Below are positions 11,001 through 20,632 of a DNA stretch of 64,000 bases, piece by piece (position 1 is the first letter of the stretch; every line of letters starts with the position of its first letter). The notes under the pieces were generated by a model. It searched no databases and was not told where the DNA came from. It saw nothing but the letters and a program-made list of their open reading frames with translations. The translations under genes were made by a program, and so were the position numbers. The stretch is from Ecdyonurus torrentis (taxonomy: Eukaryota; Arthropoda; Insecta; Ephemeroptera; Heptageniidae), in the NCBI GenBank assembly GCA_949318235.1, contig OX439127.1, positions 28,240,613 through 28,304,612 of the forward strand. The letters run 5' to 3'.

Positions 11001-12069
11001 AAGAAAGAGTTGAGAAATCCTCGTGTCAAACACAGAATGAAGTTCCGTAGAGCCAAAATCAGGAGGAAGGGACAGGCAAGTGTTTTAATTGACTATTCCA
11101 TGCTTTCATTATTTTTCTAGGAAAAATTAAAGGCTATCATAATGATTATTATTAACTGATATTGGGGGGGGGGGGGGGGGGGGGGATCCAAAGAATAACA
11201 AATATTAAAGATGATAAATTTGCAAGGAAAGGATAGGAGAAAACAGCAAGGGCCTTTCCATAGTGAAGAGAGTCCCATAGCTTGGTGAAAATCTTGCTAG
11301 CACAGAGATAAAAAAAAAATATCCTAATAATAATAATTAAAAAAAAAAAAAACTTGGACATATTTTGGCAATAAACTCCAAGAGAGACGGAGTGTGTTTT
11401 TCCTTCATCAGTCCTTACAGATTCAGTTTCTCTCAGAGTCTGTAAGAGCTGTTGAAGGCAAAACACACTCCATCTCTCTTAGAGTTAATTGCCAAAATAT
11501 ATCCAATGTGTTAGTTTTTTGTCTCTGTGCTAGCAAGATTTTCACCAAGCTATGGAACTCTCTTCACTATGGTAAGGCCGTTGCTGGTTTCTCGTATTGT
11601 TTTCTTTCAAATTTACTATACCTTACCTCAATAGTTTATTTTCCTAAATAAACATGACAGAAATTATTAAAGAATTATGTACCTTTTTTTTTATTGAAAA
11701 GCAATTTCTTCAACAACAAAAAAAAAAAAAAAAAAAAAAAAAGGAGGGGCTTCTTAAGGTATTTTTCTTTCTTGAATTTTTTTCCCCCTGTGTGTGTCAT
11801 TTACTTACTGCCATAAAATTTTATTTTATGGTCTTTATTGACATATCATGTACTTTTATGGAAAGATACATTGATAAAGGTTGCCATATGAATTGATTGT
11901 ATGTGCATAAAGTAATACATTACATTGTTGTCTCATAGTGGCTGTACAATATTTTCTGAGCATTCTTTTGTTTTTACAGATTCGTGAAGTGAGAGCAGAG
12001 TTAAAACGTTATGGAGGAGAGTTATCTGGAATTAAAGCAGGTGTCAGTAAGAGTGTGAAACTCAAGTAA
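5098..12069 (+). CDS. UTP3: UTP3/SAS10, small-subunit processome component (5' end missing)
   Basis: Eight exons are read as 5098-5284, 5344-5468, 5573-5714, 7185-7302, 8329-8532, 9781-9932, 10885-11075 and 11980-12069. Together they give 402 residues in one consistent frame. In order the product has an acidic N-terminal part containing [16 protein letters not shown]; a charged helix with [21 protein letters not shown]; the Sas10/Utp3 domain (exons 3-5) with [20 protein letters not shown] and [16 protein letters not shown]; a lysine-rich linker; and the basic C-terminal Sas10 domain with [14 protein letters not shown] and [20 protein letters not shown], ending SVKLK. These match UTP3/SAS10, a nucleolar protein of the 90S pre-ribosome needed for 18S rRNA processing. 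Known proteins are longer, so roughly the first 80 residues lie on exon(s) not identified. The seventh intron starts with GC (CAG|GCAAGT). Introns 3, 4 and 5 are full of mobile elements. Confidence 0.93.
5985..6365 (+). mobile_element. Ribozyme-bearing repeat, copy B
   Basis: About 375 bp is collinear with copy A at 4019-4468, lacking the extra 74 bp and the TATA word. It lies inside two nested elements in UTP3 intron 3, in the sense direction of the gene, so the ribozyme would be part of the UTP3 pre-mRNA. A run of T and ATT repeats follows it at about 6365-6400. Confidence 0.65.
6065..6124 (+). ncRNA. Hammerhead ribozyme, type I, with complete core
   Basis: All core elements are present: CTGATGA at 6080-6086, GAAA at 6103-6106 and GTC at 6110-6112 with the predicted cut after C6112. 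Stem I is GCCTTA (6074-6079) with TAAGGC (6113-6118), extended past an internal loop by CTCT (6065-6068) with AGAG (6121-6124). Stem II is GTCC (6087-6090) with GGAC (6099-6102) and an 8-base loop TAGGTAAA. Stem III is only the self-complementary ACCGGT, with no loop. A monomer cannot close such a stem, but two copies can pair, as described for the minimal hammerheads of animal and plant retroelements. Self-cleavage is inferred from the motif. Confidence 0.82.
7417..7432 (+). repeat. Poly(G) tract
   Basis: An uninterrupted run of about 16 G after a short GT repeat, in UTP3 intron 4. Similar pure runs occur at 8231-8244 (C) and 11164-11185 (G), all within UTP3 introns. Confidence 0.9.
7582..7977. 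mobile_element. TTAA-flanked MITE in UTP3 intron 4
   Basis: TTAA at 7578-7581 and 7978-7981 bounds a 396 bp element. Its ends are GGCGGTGGGGAACCGACT and (inverted) GGGGGTAGGTGACCGACT. It is in the opposite orientation to the related copy in intron 3, so exon 7185-7302 sits between two inverted copies. The end sequence is close to that of the 330 bp element at 48.4 kb. Confidence 0.7.
8231..8244 (+). repeat. Poly(C) tract
   Basis: About 14 consecutive C in UTP3 intron 4, shortly before the acceptor of the next exon. Confidence 0.9.
9115..9700. mobile_element. Foldback/MITE copy 2, nested pair
   Basis: An almost perfect hairpin spans about 9150-9515, with arms carrying AAGAAAAGGATAG and its complement and a short centre near 9335. 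It is wrapped by a second inverted pair: GTGAAAAATCTTGCTA at 9120 and TAGCAAGATTTTTCAC near 9557. The right flank (9590-9676) resembles the end of copy 3 at 11.56-11.65 kb. Thus a younger copy has inserted into an older one of the same family. It lies in UTP3 intron 5. Confidence 0.75.
10096..10812. mobile_element. Probable MITE in UTP3 intron 6, with inner hairpin
   Basis: Weak inverted ends (ATCATAAAACTATG near 10117 and its imperfect complement ATGGTTTTATGGCC near 10779) surround a clear smaller hairpin at 10382-10562. That hairpin's arms read TTGGGGAATGGGAGATA and TATCTCCCATTCCCCCAA. A related word, TTTGGGAATGGAAGATA, occurs near 13.32 kb. No coding capacity. Confidence 0.45.
11164..11185 (+). 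repeat. Poly(G) tract
   Basis: About 22 consecutive G in UTP3 intron 7, directly before foldback copy 3. Confidence 0.9.
11215..11650. mobile_element. Foldback/MITE copy 3
   Basis: The arms contain CTTGGTGAAAATCTTGCTAG (11271-11300) and its complement CTAGCAAGATTTTCACCAAG (11529-11550). Further pairing runs outward through CAGCAAGGGCCTTTCC and GGTAAGGCCGTTGCTG. An inner hairpin pairs GACGGAGTGTGTTTTTCCTTC (11388) with GAAGGCAAAACACACTCC. Same family as the copies at 0.06, 9.1 and 14.2 kb; located in UTP3 intron 7. Confidence 0.7.
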
Positions 12070-12070
12070 T

Positions 12071-12098
12071 AATAAAATTTCTGATAAATTCAAATAAA
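12071..12098 (+). terminator. Polyadenylation signals of UTP3
   Basis: AATAAA occurs at 12071-12076, two bases after the stop codon, and again at 12093-12098. Either could direct a very short 3' UTR. Confidence 0.6.
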
Positions 12099-12610
12099 AT
12101 TGCTATTATACCGCGATGGTACTCCTTTCCTTTTCCTAGTTAATATTATTGTTATATGCATAACAAATTTCATGCATCATTATATATAAACTTTTAATCC
12201 CTCAGTTCAACTTTTATTGCATAGTACTAGCTAATAAAATTGCTTATCAAACTGGGGTGAGATGTGTTGGTTTTATTTATCAGTGTAGTAAAGTAGTAAC
12301 TTGCCATGCTGGGCTATAACAATATTTTATTAAGATGCCCACTCATTTAACATTGTAAAAGGTAAGGCCTTCTTACCTGAGTTTAATAGGTTACTGGAAG
12401 TGTGCAAGTTTTAAAGTTATAGGAATAGGGGTTACTGGGCTGCAAAATATTACATAAATATCAATCACATCATAATACTGTGATCATACTGTGAGCAAAC
12501 AGTATTTCACTTTGATCTAGTGATTAACCTCCACCATTTCCTATCCTGACACACCTCTCTTACTTTATTTATACTCATAATTCGTTTTATATATTTTTCT
12601 TTTGCACTTC
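12099..12610. other. Intergenic, nothing recognised
   Basis: Unremarkable AT-rich sequence between the end of UTP3 and a hAT-like element. No coding frame or RNA gene is apparent. Confidence 0.5.
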
Positions 12611-13249
12611 GTAAATAACAGTGTTGTAGTCGATCACTGGCTTTTTTGATCAAAGATCAGATCAACACGAGTTATGCCTATCAATATCTGATCAAGATCA
12701 CAAAAATACAAGATCAGATCTTGGATCTTTTGATGTATAAGAACACGATACTAGTATTTTCTATTGTGATGTTTTAGCTGTTAAAACGTATTTGATGGGG
12801 GAGGGAGGGGGGGGGGGAATTTTCATTTGCAGCTAATTTTTTCAATATGTAAAAAAAAAATAAAAAAAAAAATGCATGAACCTTTTTATTATTATTATTA
12901 TTATTTTTTTTTTACTACAGCTTCTTGCATATATTATTATTTTTCGTAATAAAAGATATTAACACTTGTGCAACACTTTTCAATATGTTCCTGAAGAGAG
13001 TTGCTTTATATTAATTTTAGATGCAAAACATAGGTAATATATTGCTAGTTTTTTAAAACATTAAATCTCTGGATTTGAAATTTGTAACACGTATTAATAT
13101 GTTCCTGGCAAGATTTGCTTTCTAATTTTAGGTGGAAAACATATGCAGCTAATACTACTTATATTTTTGAACTTCTGATCTGATCAATAATCTTGATCTG
13201 ATGAAAATTTTTAATTAAAAATCAAGATCGCTACAACACTAGTAAATAA
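12611..13249. mobile_element. Non-autonomous hAT-like element, 623 bp
   Basis: Element 12619-13241 starts CAGTGTTGTAGTCGATC and ends with GATCGCTACAACACTA. It is bounded by the exact 8 bp direct repeat GTAAATAA (12611-12618 and 13242-13249). The subterminal regions are full of GATCAAGATC and GATCAGATC words. There is no open frame of useful length. Confidence 0.85.
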
Positions 13250-13880
13250 TAAAGCCATTGGTGTAGAAGATTGCTAATAAAACGATTTGATAGAAAACAC
13301 ATCGATAGACAAGGAAACATTTGGGAATGGAAGATAGTATGAGATTTGTTTTTCTATCAAATCATTTTATAATCTATCATCACTTAGTCGATTTTTGCTT
13401 AGCAGTTGGTGGAAATATTATTAAGGTAAAGGGCTTTAGCTCCAGCATTTGCTGTCACAAAGGGTTGTGGGTGACTTTGGTATTAGTCACCAAGTAGGAA
13501 ACTTTCATAATTTTTAATCAATAATTTTCATTAACCTTTATTAGTCTGTGGATTTGATTTTTAAATTAAATAGTCATAATTGAACTAGAAGTATTTCTTT
13601 CAATTTCATCATGTAGTTATTTAGTAGCTTGTAAGCCTCATTTCATAGAAATTCCTAGAAGCAGCTTCTAATTTCCATGACACATAAATAAGGCTCTGTA
13701 TGCAAAATATATTTCACAATGTATCCCTGTCAGCTTAATGTTTACTATCGCTTATTCCCCAAAATTTCAAATCTATCTACATTATCAGATCTTTTTGTAA
13801 TATATTAATTAGAGGGGAAAAAAACATTGTGGTTGTATATATACTGTAATGTTAAAAAAATAAAAATAAAATGGTATAGA
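13250..13880. repeat. Region with an inverted pair, possibly a MITE
   Basis: CGATTTGATAGAAAA near 13282 pairs with TTTTTCTATCAAATC near 13350. TTTGGGAATGGAAGATAGTA near 13319 resembles the complement of TACTATCGCTTATTCCCC near 13742. No gene is seen. Confidence 0.35.
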
Positions 13881-13884
13881 ATGA

Positions 13885-14130
13885 TTAGAGCACGTTAAGT
13901 TGAAAGATATTAAAACGTTAAGATTCTCTAATTTACAGGTTATTGGGAAAAGGGATCAAATTTCTAGCATAGATATACAGTATGCTAGATAATATGTTTT
14001 TATTTGATAGAAGTTAAAAGGAAAGGTTACATCTGTGCTAATAAATATATCAACGCTAGAAATTTAATCCCTTTTCTCAATAACCTATAAATTAGAGAAT
14101 CTTCGAGTTTTATTATCTAATCGTTATATA
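13885..14130. repeat. Inverted pair of fragments from the ribozyme repeat's 3' part
   Basis: 13885-13975 (GATTAGAGCACGTTAAGTTG, then ATTCTCTAATTTA, then GGGATCAAAT) is the reverse complement of the last 120 bases of ribozyme repeat copies A and B. 14050-14130 repeats the same segment in the forward direction. The hammerhead part is absent, so only the tail region is represented. Confidence 0.6.
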
Positions 14131-14199
14131 CTATTTTCTTTAATATATAGGCTATAATATATGTTTTAAATTTATATAGATCTTATTGTAAGTTATTAA

Positions 14200-14925
14200 A
14201 GAAAAGGAAAGAATATGAAAAACCAACAAGCACCTTATCATGATGAGTCCGTAGTTAGGAGAAAATCTAGATGGCATAGTTTGCACAAATATTTGCATAA
14301 ATTAAAATGTTTTGAGACCCTTCCTCAGTTACTTTAGGGATGTGTTGGTAGTCTGGAGATTGGAATAAGGCAGTAAAGGAGAGAGAGAGAGAGATGGGGA
14401 GAGAAAGGAGATTCAAAGGTCTCCAAACAATGTGTGTGGACCACGCTGTTTTGCATATTTGGAGAGGGGCTTGCTCATGTTATTTTTAACATCTTGCCTA
14501 GGTCTGTTTCATGTGCCCACTTGCTGATTAGGAAGTGAGACCATGGTCACCATGCATGGCACCACACACACCGTTTGGTTTGAATATATTGGGCTTTCCT
14601 GGTATGACAATTTTGCATTATAGTAACTATCAACTTAGTTTAAAGAATATCTTGCTAGCACAGATATAAAAAAACTAACACATTGGATGTATATCTGTAT
14701 GGATGGATATTATATCTGTGCTAGCAAGATTTTCACCAAACTATGGGACTCTCTTCACTAAATTCAAATTTAAATTAGTTCTTTATTCAGCAACAGAGCA
14801 AGTCCAAATACACTGAATATAATAGAGTCAATACTAGTAAGGTAAGGCCCTTGCTGGTTTCTCCTATCGTTTTCTTTCAAATTTATCATACCTAGCCATG
14901 ATGGTTTATTTTCCTTAGTCTTATC
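14200..14925. mobile_element. Foldback/MITE copy 4, disrupted
   Basis: The left end AAGAAAAGGAAAGAATATG (14200) and right part GGTAAGGCCCTTGCTGGTTTC (14841) match the termini of copies 1-3. The inner ATCTTGCTAGCACAGATATA (14648) pairs with TATATCTGTGCTAGCAAGAT (14710). A (GA)n stretch and unrelated sequence (14340-14640) interrupt it, and about 60 bases (14760-14840) sit in the right arm. Confidence 0.6.
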
Positions 14926-14929
14926 TTGG

Positions 14930-15752
14930 TTTAAGAAAAGTATTAAATTGAATGATCCCAAAATAATGTGTTAAGTTATGTATTAATAATGCAATATGTA
15001 ATAGATTTGCAAAAAAGTACTTTATTCATTCACTGATTTTGAGTAATGTCATAATGAACATATATCCTATAATAATATATTTGCCAACTAATTAATTAAT
15101 CTATTACTACTTTTATTATACCATTTCAGTATATTCATAAGAGAACAATATTTTATTTATCTTTTTGTTCTGTTTCATTGTAAAGGAGACACATAGGTTA
15201 TACTTAAGATGCATTGAATAAGATGTAGTATGACTGTATGATTTGAAAACACATTATAAAAAACAAAAACAAATCATATTTATATCTAAATTTACATAAT
15301 ACATTAGATAATGGGAGAAAAATCATAGTAACCATAATAATTATAGCAATAATAAAATATTTAACTCGATTAACAAAACATAATTTTTAAAAGACTATTA
15401 AACTATAAATTACAAAACAAAAATGTACAAAACAAAATAAACAATACAATATAACACACTAAAAAGTTACCCGTAACTGGTTATATGGCACAAAATACAA
15501 CCCAATTAATCTGAAAAAAAATAATAGAAATAGCAAATTTAACAATTTGAGGAGCTGTGTAATAGACACCAATACAGTTATTTATATAATTTAATTTTAA
15601 TTAATTTAAAGGCACTTGTTGATGTTCCTATACTTTAACAGTTAAAATTTTTTTTAACATTTTACAATTATTCCCTACTAAACATATAAAAATCAAATTA
15701 CAGCACACAAATTCTAATTGAACACAGACATTAGACAAACTTGTAAATAAGA
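14930..15752. other. Intergenic, AT-rich, nothing recognised
   Basis: Sequence downstream (in the minus direction) of the protease homologue. It would contain its 3' UTR. I could not assign a definite polyadenylation signal. Confidence 0.4.
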
Positions 15753-17997
15753 TCATTTTTTTGTTGTACCAGCAACTTTGCATACGTGATTGAGGATTCT
15801 AAGAATACTGGTTGCAATGACAGGTTTATTTCTTTGTTGTTGCATTTTATTTGGCTGTGGAGACATATCATTACAGCTATAGCTTCTTGTAACTATACCT
15901 ACTACAGCAAACTGTTTAGGGAGATTGTCTCGTTCTTTTCCTTCTTTGGTTCGTTTACCTCGTTGCAAGTTAGTTGGCATCTCGCACATCACGGCACCAC
16001 CAATGTCAGCCTGAGGACACAAAGAGGGATACAGGAATTTTATTCATGTTTATATTTTAACCATAATGTTGACCCATATATATGTAGAATTTTGGGAAAT
16101 ATTTCCAAACTTTTATTGTTATAATAAAAATATAGAATATAAAATATATAAATAATATAAAAATATTTATAGTTTATAAACCTATTCTTAATTTCATTGA
16201 ATGGTTTGGCCTGCATTCTGTAATAAATCCAGCTTACCTTACAAAATTTATTAATATTAGATTTTATTCTTTTTATTTTTATAGTTTCTGTGAGTGGTGT
16301 TAATTGTACTATTTACCTGGCATGGGTGTGAATATTCTTCAGCAGGAAATAAGCATAAACTTGAAGAGTCCAATTCACCGATGTCATTGGTGAGTTGTAA
16401 GCATTCATCTCGTGGCACGACACGTGCCTGTGCTTTGCCCAAGATGCGACTCCACATCTCCTCATTCATGTCATCATCATCAGCTTCGGCTTCAACTTTA
16501 ATGTTGTTGCGTGATGCTGACCTTTTCATGTTTCTTTCGGGGCCATTCTGCTGTCGTGGATTTGACCGCCTTGCAGAGTTGGCCGTGTAACAGGCTGCTG
16601 AATCCTCATATCCATTGTTTGAGATGCAAGGTTTAGGAGTTGGTTCTGCAGGCAGACGTGTTGTTGCTTGTTCCCTTATGGTGTCGGACATTGATATGTC
16701 TGGACTAGATTTCTGAGAGCGCTCAACCTCCAATGTCTGTCAAAAAATTTAACTTTCTTAGTTAAAAAAAAAAATTAATAAAAATAAACTTGAAAGAGTT
16801 TATATATAAGAAAGAAAATACATTATATATAATAATTATATAATATAGGATATATATATATAATCAATTATTGAAATCATGAAATGACCAAACACACCAA
16901 AGCAAATTCATGACCATATTAACTTGCAGGATACTTTTATTGCCCTCAAGTGTTGACCATGATCAAGCTTTCTTTATTATTCAGTTTTTTATTAATCCTT
17001 TAATGTAAATCCTTAACCGAAACTTAAAAATTAAAAAAAAAAAAAATAAAAAATAAAAACTGGTCAAAATGGCAAAAGCTTGGAAAGTTTGCGCAAAATT
17101 AACACGTATTAAACAATACGAGTTCGGAAAAGGAGCACTTACAGTGTACTTGAGACGAAATTTCTATAAAGGAATACTGTATTCATATATATTTGCTGCA
17201 ATATAATTACATTTAATTATACAAATACTTCAATAGTAACGTTATATTAGTTAAATTTACAGTAATGCATAGTAAAATTTGTTGTTTGTTTAATGATTTG
17301 TGCTTTGAAAATTGTTGACAATAATAATAAGTTGAGCACCAAACCAACCTGTTGAGGTTGCAGTGGCGACTCGCTCCAGCCTGCAACGAAGCAGCGCAGG
17401 GAGGGCAGCTGTTGGTCAAGCTGCAAAGGTGCAGGAATGCACACCGGGGCCACGTGAGGTAGCTCGCCAAAGTTCACGTTACTTCGCAGCTTCAACAAGC
17501 TCACACTTTGAAATTCGCTCATTCGCTCATTTGAGAGTTCCATATCTGTGAAAAAAAATAATTTAAGATTAACGCAAATTCCTATCAAGACCAAAAATAT
17601 TTCATCTATCAATATAAAATATGGCAAGCGTGATTATATATTTCAGCATTTTTTTTATTTTTTAGTACGATGATATAATAACAAAGATTTATATTAAAAA
17701 TTGAGGAGGGAGGATATAAAAATAATTTTAAAATTTTGACACATCACAAAATAATCAATCATATATATACCGATAAATACCTTTGGTTAATAAAGTGTAG
17801 AGGAAAACCATATTTGAAGTTTGAAGCAAAAAAAAAAAAAAAAGCTTATTATTTAATTATAATTAAATGATCTAACTAATTTAAACTCATTTTTTAGATT
17901 TACAAAATAAAATTAATCTGATGGTTTGAATGGATATTAAAAAATAATAATTTTTAGTATCTTCACATTTTTTTCCCCACTTTGAAAGAATCTACGT

Positions 17998-18040
<43 letters not shown>

Positions 18041-19265
18041 TGGATGGAAGTATTTTTTGGAGACTGGAATTTCAACACTTTGGTACGATTCACGTGGATC
18101 CTCGTCACTCAGAATGTCCCACTCCCCAACACGTACTCGAAGGTCATTTGTTGGAATGTCAGACACGCAGTGAGCAGCAGTCAAAACAGTTTTTTGTGAT
18201 AACAGAACTCCACTGCACACGAATTTCTGCTCATATGCATCCACAATTGCAACCTGCAACCATATATTGATTTTTTTTTTTTTTTTTTTACTTTTAGTGG
18301 AGCAACAAATACAATATTTTTGTATCTAACAATATACAATGCTAGCAAGCTATATATATATTCGTGACATTAAATTGATTTTATGTCACGAATATATTTA
18401 TAAATTACACAAAATATTTATTACATTAAATTATCTATAGTAAAAGAATGCAAAAGAAATAAGGAAACGAAAACGAAATATGTGAAGTAAAAAATGAAAC
18501 AAGTAATGCAAATACTTTTGAATTCACAAAAGTTGAACATAGTTCTATAATATTGAGCATATACCCACACATTATAATCTCATTATAAAGCTTAAAATAA
18601 TGAAAATAAATTTTTATATATAGGCGTTTTATCTAGTTATATAATATTTATAATAACTATAGATAATATAGTTTTGTATTAGAAATTAAATAGATTTTTG
18701 AGATCAGAACTTACCTGCCAAGGAAATTCTCCAAATGCTGCAACATTAGCCCAAACGTGATTCACGTTCACACGAGGAGCAATTCCACACGCGACGGGAT
18801 ACGTAACATTCTGTATGAAACACAAAGAAAACTATAATAATAAAATGCAGATAAATATAGTACTTTTCATTCGATATATTATGTGTATAGTTTCTAGAAA
18901 ACATTGAATCAGAACAGAACATTATACAAGGGTCGCGGGTCACCGCGTGTTTGCAAAAAGTGCCACGTGAAAAAACATCTTCATTACAAGATTATATTTG
19001 CATTTTTATTGACATATGTTGCAAACTATGAAGTAAGTAAACCACCATCAATAGCAAAGACGTTAGTATTTTAGAACAATTAATGAGATAAAATATATTT
19101 CTAGATTTTTCTTACCGTTCCTCCACAGCAATTTGCATCATTCGTTGATGAACTAGAAGGAGCCACTCTGAACGTGTTCAGCTGAGGTCCAGAGCCGGAA
19201 TTTGCACCAATTACCGTTGCAGAGACCATAAATGCAAATATAACCGTAAATTCCTTTTTAAACAT
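15753..19265 (-). CDS. Secreted serine protease homologue, catalytically inactive (CLIP-SPH type)
   Basis: Six exons in minus order: 19265-19116, 18810-18715, 18253-18040, 17545-17349, 16736-16317 and 16010-15753. The frame is continuous and gives 444 aa. Residues 1-21 are a signal peptide (MFKKEFTVIFAFMVSATVIG). A short Cys-Cys segment follows, then ACGIA and FGEFPWQVAIV, the usual entry to the protease domain of arthropod CLIP-type homologues. His is kept in TAAHC (about residue 110). The Asp position reads QSVSLLKL, so Asp becomes Ser (about 167). The GDSGG motif reads ADIGG, so the catalytic Ser becomes Ile (about 362). It therefore cannot be an active protease of this fold. Such homologues act as cofactors in prophenoloxidase activation or in epithelial adhesion; which applies here is unknown. 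An insertion of about 95 residues (about 220-315), polar and acidic and with two Cys, separates VAGWSES from ARVVPRDEC and is not usual for the family. Confidence 0.9.
18001..18037 (-). repeat. 37-base homopolymer directly behind a splice donor
   Basis: On the minus strand the intron after protease exon 3 begins GTAAAAAA and continues as pure A for about 35 bases. The GT is in frame with the next exon, and the phases agree, so the donor is believed despite its odd context. Confidence 0.8.
18351..18402. repeat. Short hairpin in protease intron 2
   Basis: ATATATTCGTGACAT and ATGTCACGAATATAT are perfect complements around an 11-15 base centre. No function is evident. Confidence 0.7.
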
Positions 19266-19291
19266 CTTAAAAATAATTTAGTAATGACGAG

Positions 19292-19379
19292 TTTATATGC
19301 AAAGCGTTATCGATGAACTTTCTTCTTTGCCTGCAACGGTCGAAAGGAAAGATCGCATTCAAGATGGCACCTTATATAT
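19292..19379 (-). promoter_or_regulatory. Candidate core promoter of the protease homologue
   Basis: On the minus strand TATATAAGG lies at 19379-19371, about 105-115 bases before the ATG at 19265. This allows a TSS near 19345 and a leader of about 80 nt. That leader would contain a short upstream ATG frame. A second word, CATATAAAC (about 19299-19291), is closer to the ATG than normal. No functional evidence. Confidence 0.35.
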
Positions 19380-19884
19380 CAGCCACGTCCCGCACCCCGC
19401 ACATCATTTTTCCCCCTTCGTTTACCTGTGTCCAGCCTCCAACCTCAAACTTTCTGCAATATGTGCTCCCCCTCAAATACATGGGTTATTCGGTTCCGAT
19501 GTTTTCTGTTGCACGAAACTGTAAAATAGCTTTGGTATGCATATCACCCCTTGCAATAGCTCTCTTTGAAAGTTTGAAATATTTCTGAGCTTCTATGCAC
19601 GTGCGTATTATTGAAAATATAAAGTTGCGAAATAAAATAAAACAATAAGTTAAAGTCTGCAAAAAAATATTTCATATACATTTTTATTCGTCCATGTATG
19701 ATACTTTGCAAAATTGATATCTAGTTTTTAGCTACGATATCATGTAGCAAAATATAATTACGAACTAGAAATAAAATAATTATAACATTTTTTTTAAGTA
19801 TAAAAGACAACGATGTATGACACCGAGATTTAGAATAATATACTTTTAGAAATGCGGCATCCACGTGGCGTTTATTTGAGAAAA

Positions 19885-19930
19885 CTATAGGGTGTATGCG
19901 CATGACGTCATATTTAATGCGCTTGGAGGC
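19885..19930 (+). repeat. Conserved 43-base repeat with TGACGTCA, copy 1
   Basis: ACTATAGGGTGTATGCGCAT followed by GACGTCATATTTAATGCGCTTGG recurs on the other strand at about 38888-38932 with four or five changes. Surroundings (19860-19975) are GC-richer and include GGAGGCCATATTGGAGGAG, which resembles a promoter or first-exon island. No transcript can be defined. Confidence 0.5.
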
Positions 19931-20425
19931 CATATTGGAGGAGTGACCTACTGCACTGCGAGGTCAGAAAACTTTTATTCCCCAGTAAAAACAATTGTCA
20001 ATATTTGCGTTTGCCGATTTATTTATTTGTTTAATTTAAATTTTTAATTTGTTTATATGTTGTTATATAATTATGTATATCAGGATATTCGATCAACAAT
20101 CAATTATAATTCTTTTTAATGCTTGTGATATAAACATATTTCAAAACTCTGCCACTGCTTAATAATATGTTAATATAGTTGCTATTTAGTATTATTATTA
20201 TTTAATTTCTTTATTCAACTGCTTTTTAAATAAAAATATATTTTGTGCATTAAAATAATGTTAATATATTATGAAAACTAGTATAATGATAAGGCGAGGG
20301 ACATGCATTGAAATGATTAATTGTTTCATTTTATTTATTTGGGTTTGTGAATGTATGATTTACATGGAATATAAATTTGAGAATTGTGACTAGAATTACT
20401 CTAGCATATTGTCTTCTTTCAGCTG

Positions 20426-20632
20426 TTATTTCTTTAGGAATAAAATATGTTTGAGGATATTATCCTTAAACTGTAGACAGTCTTTGAAAGGTATCTCTGT
20501 CCACTTTTGGATATAGGTGAGTTACAAGTCCAATTCTTTGTCAGACAATGAATTTAGATCGAAACCAAGATCGTACAGAGTTGTGTACAACTTACCCCAT
20601 AATGCTAATATTTGTTCATCACTGAGTTCCAT
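20426..20632 (-). pseudogene. Decayed frame of unknown origin
   Basis: From ATG at 20632 the frame reads MELSDEQILALWGKLYTTLY, then DLGFDLNSLSDKELDL, one TAA stop, then LTYIQKWTEIPFKDCLQFKD and so on to a TAA at 20428-20426. There are 69 codons with a single internal stop and protein-like composition on both sides of it. An acceptor-like TATTATTTCAG lies upstream. I do not recognise the product. It may be a pseudogene or a transposon relic. Confidence 0.4.

Noticed and set aside
14238..14275. A second hammerhead-like motif (ATGATGAGTCC, then AGGAGAAAATC)
   Set aside because: The invariant C of CTGATGA is missing, stem II is poor, and the segment is homologous to ordinary arm sequence of the foldback family (11.25 kb), not to the ribozyme repeat.
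16294..16590. 98-residue plus-strand frame opposite protease exon 5
   Set aside because: Antisense to a confidently predicted exon; no motif and no splice support.
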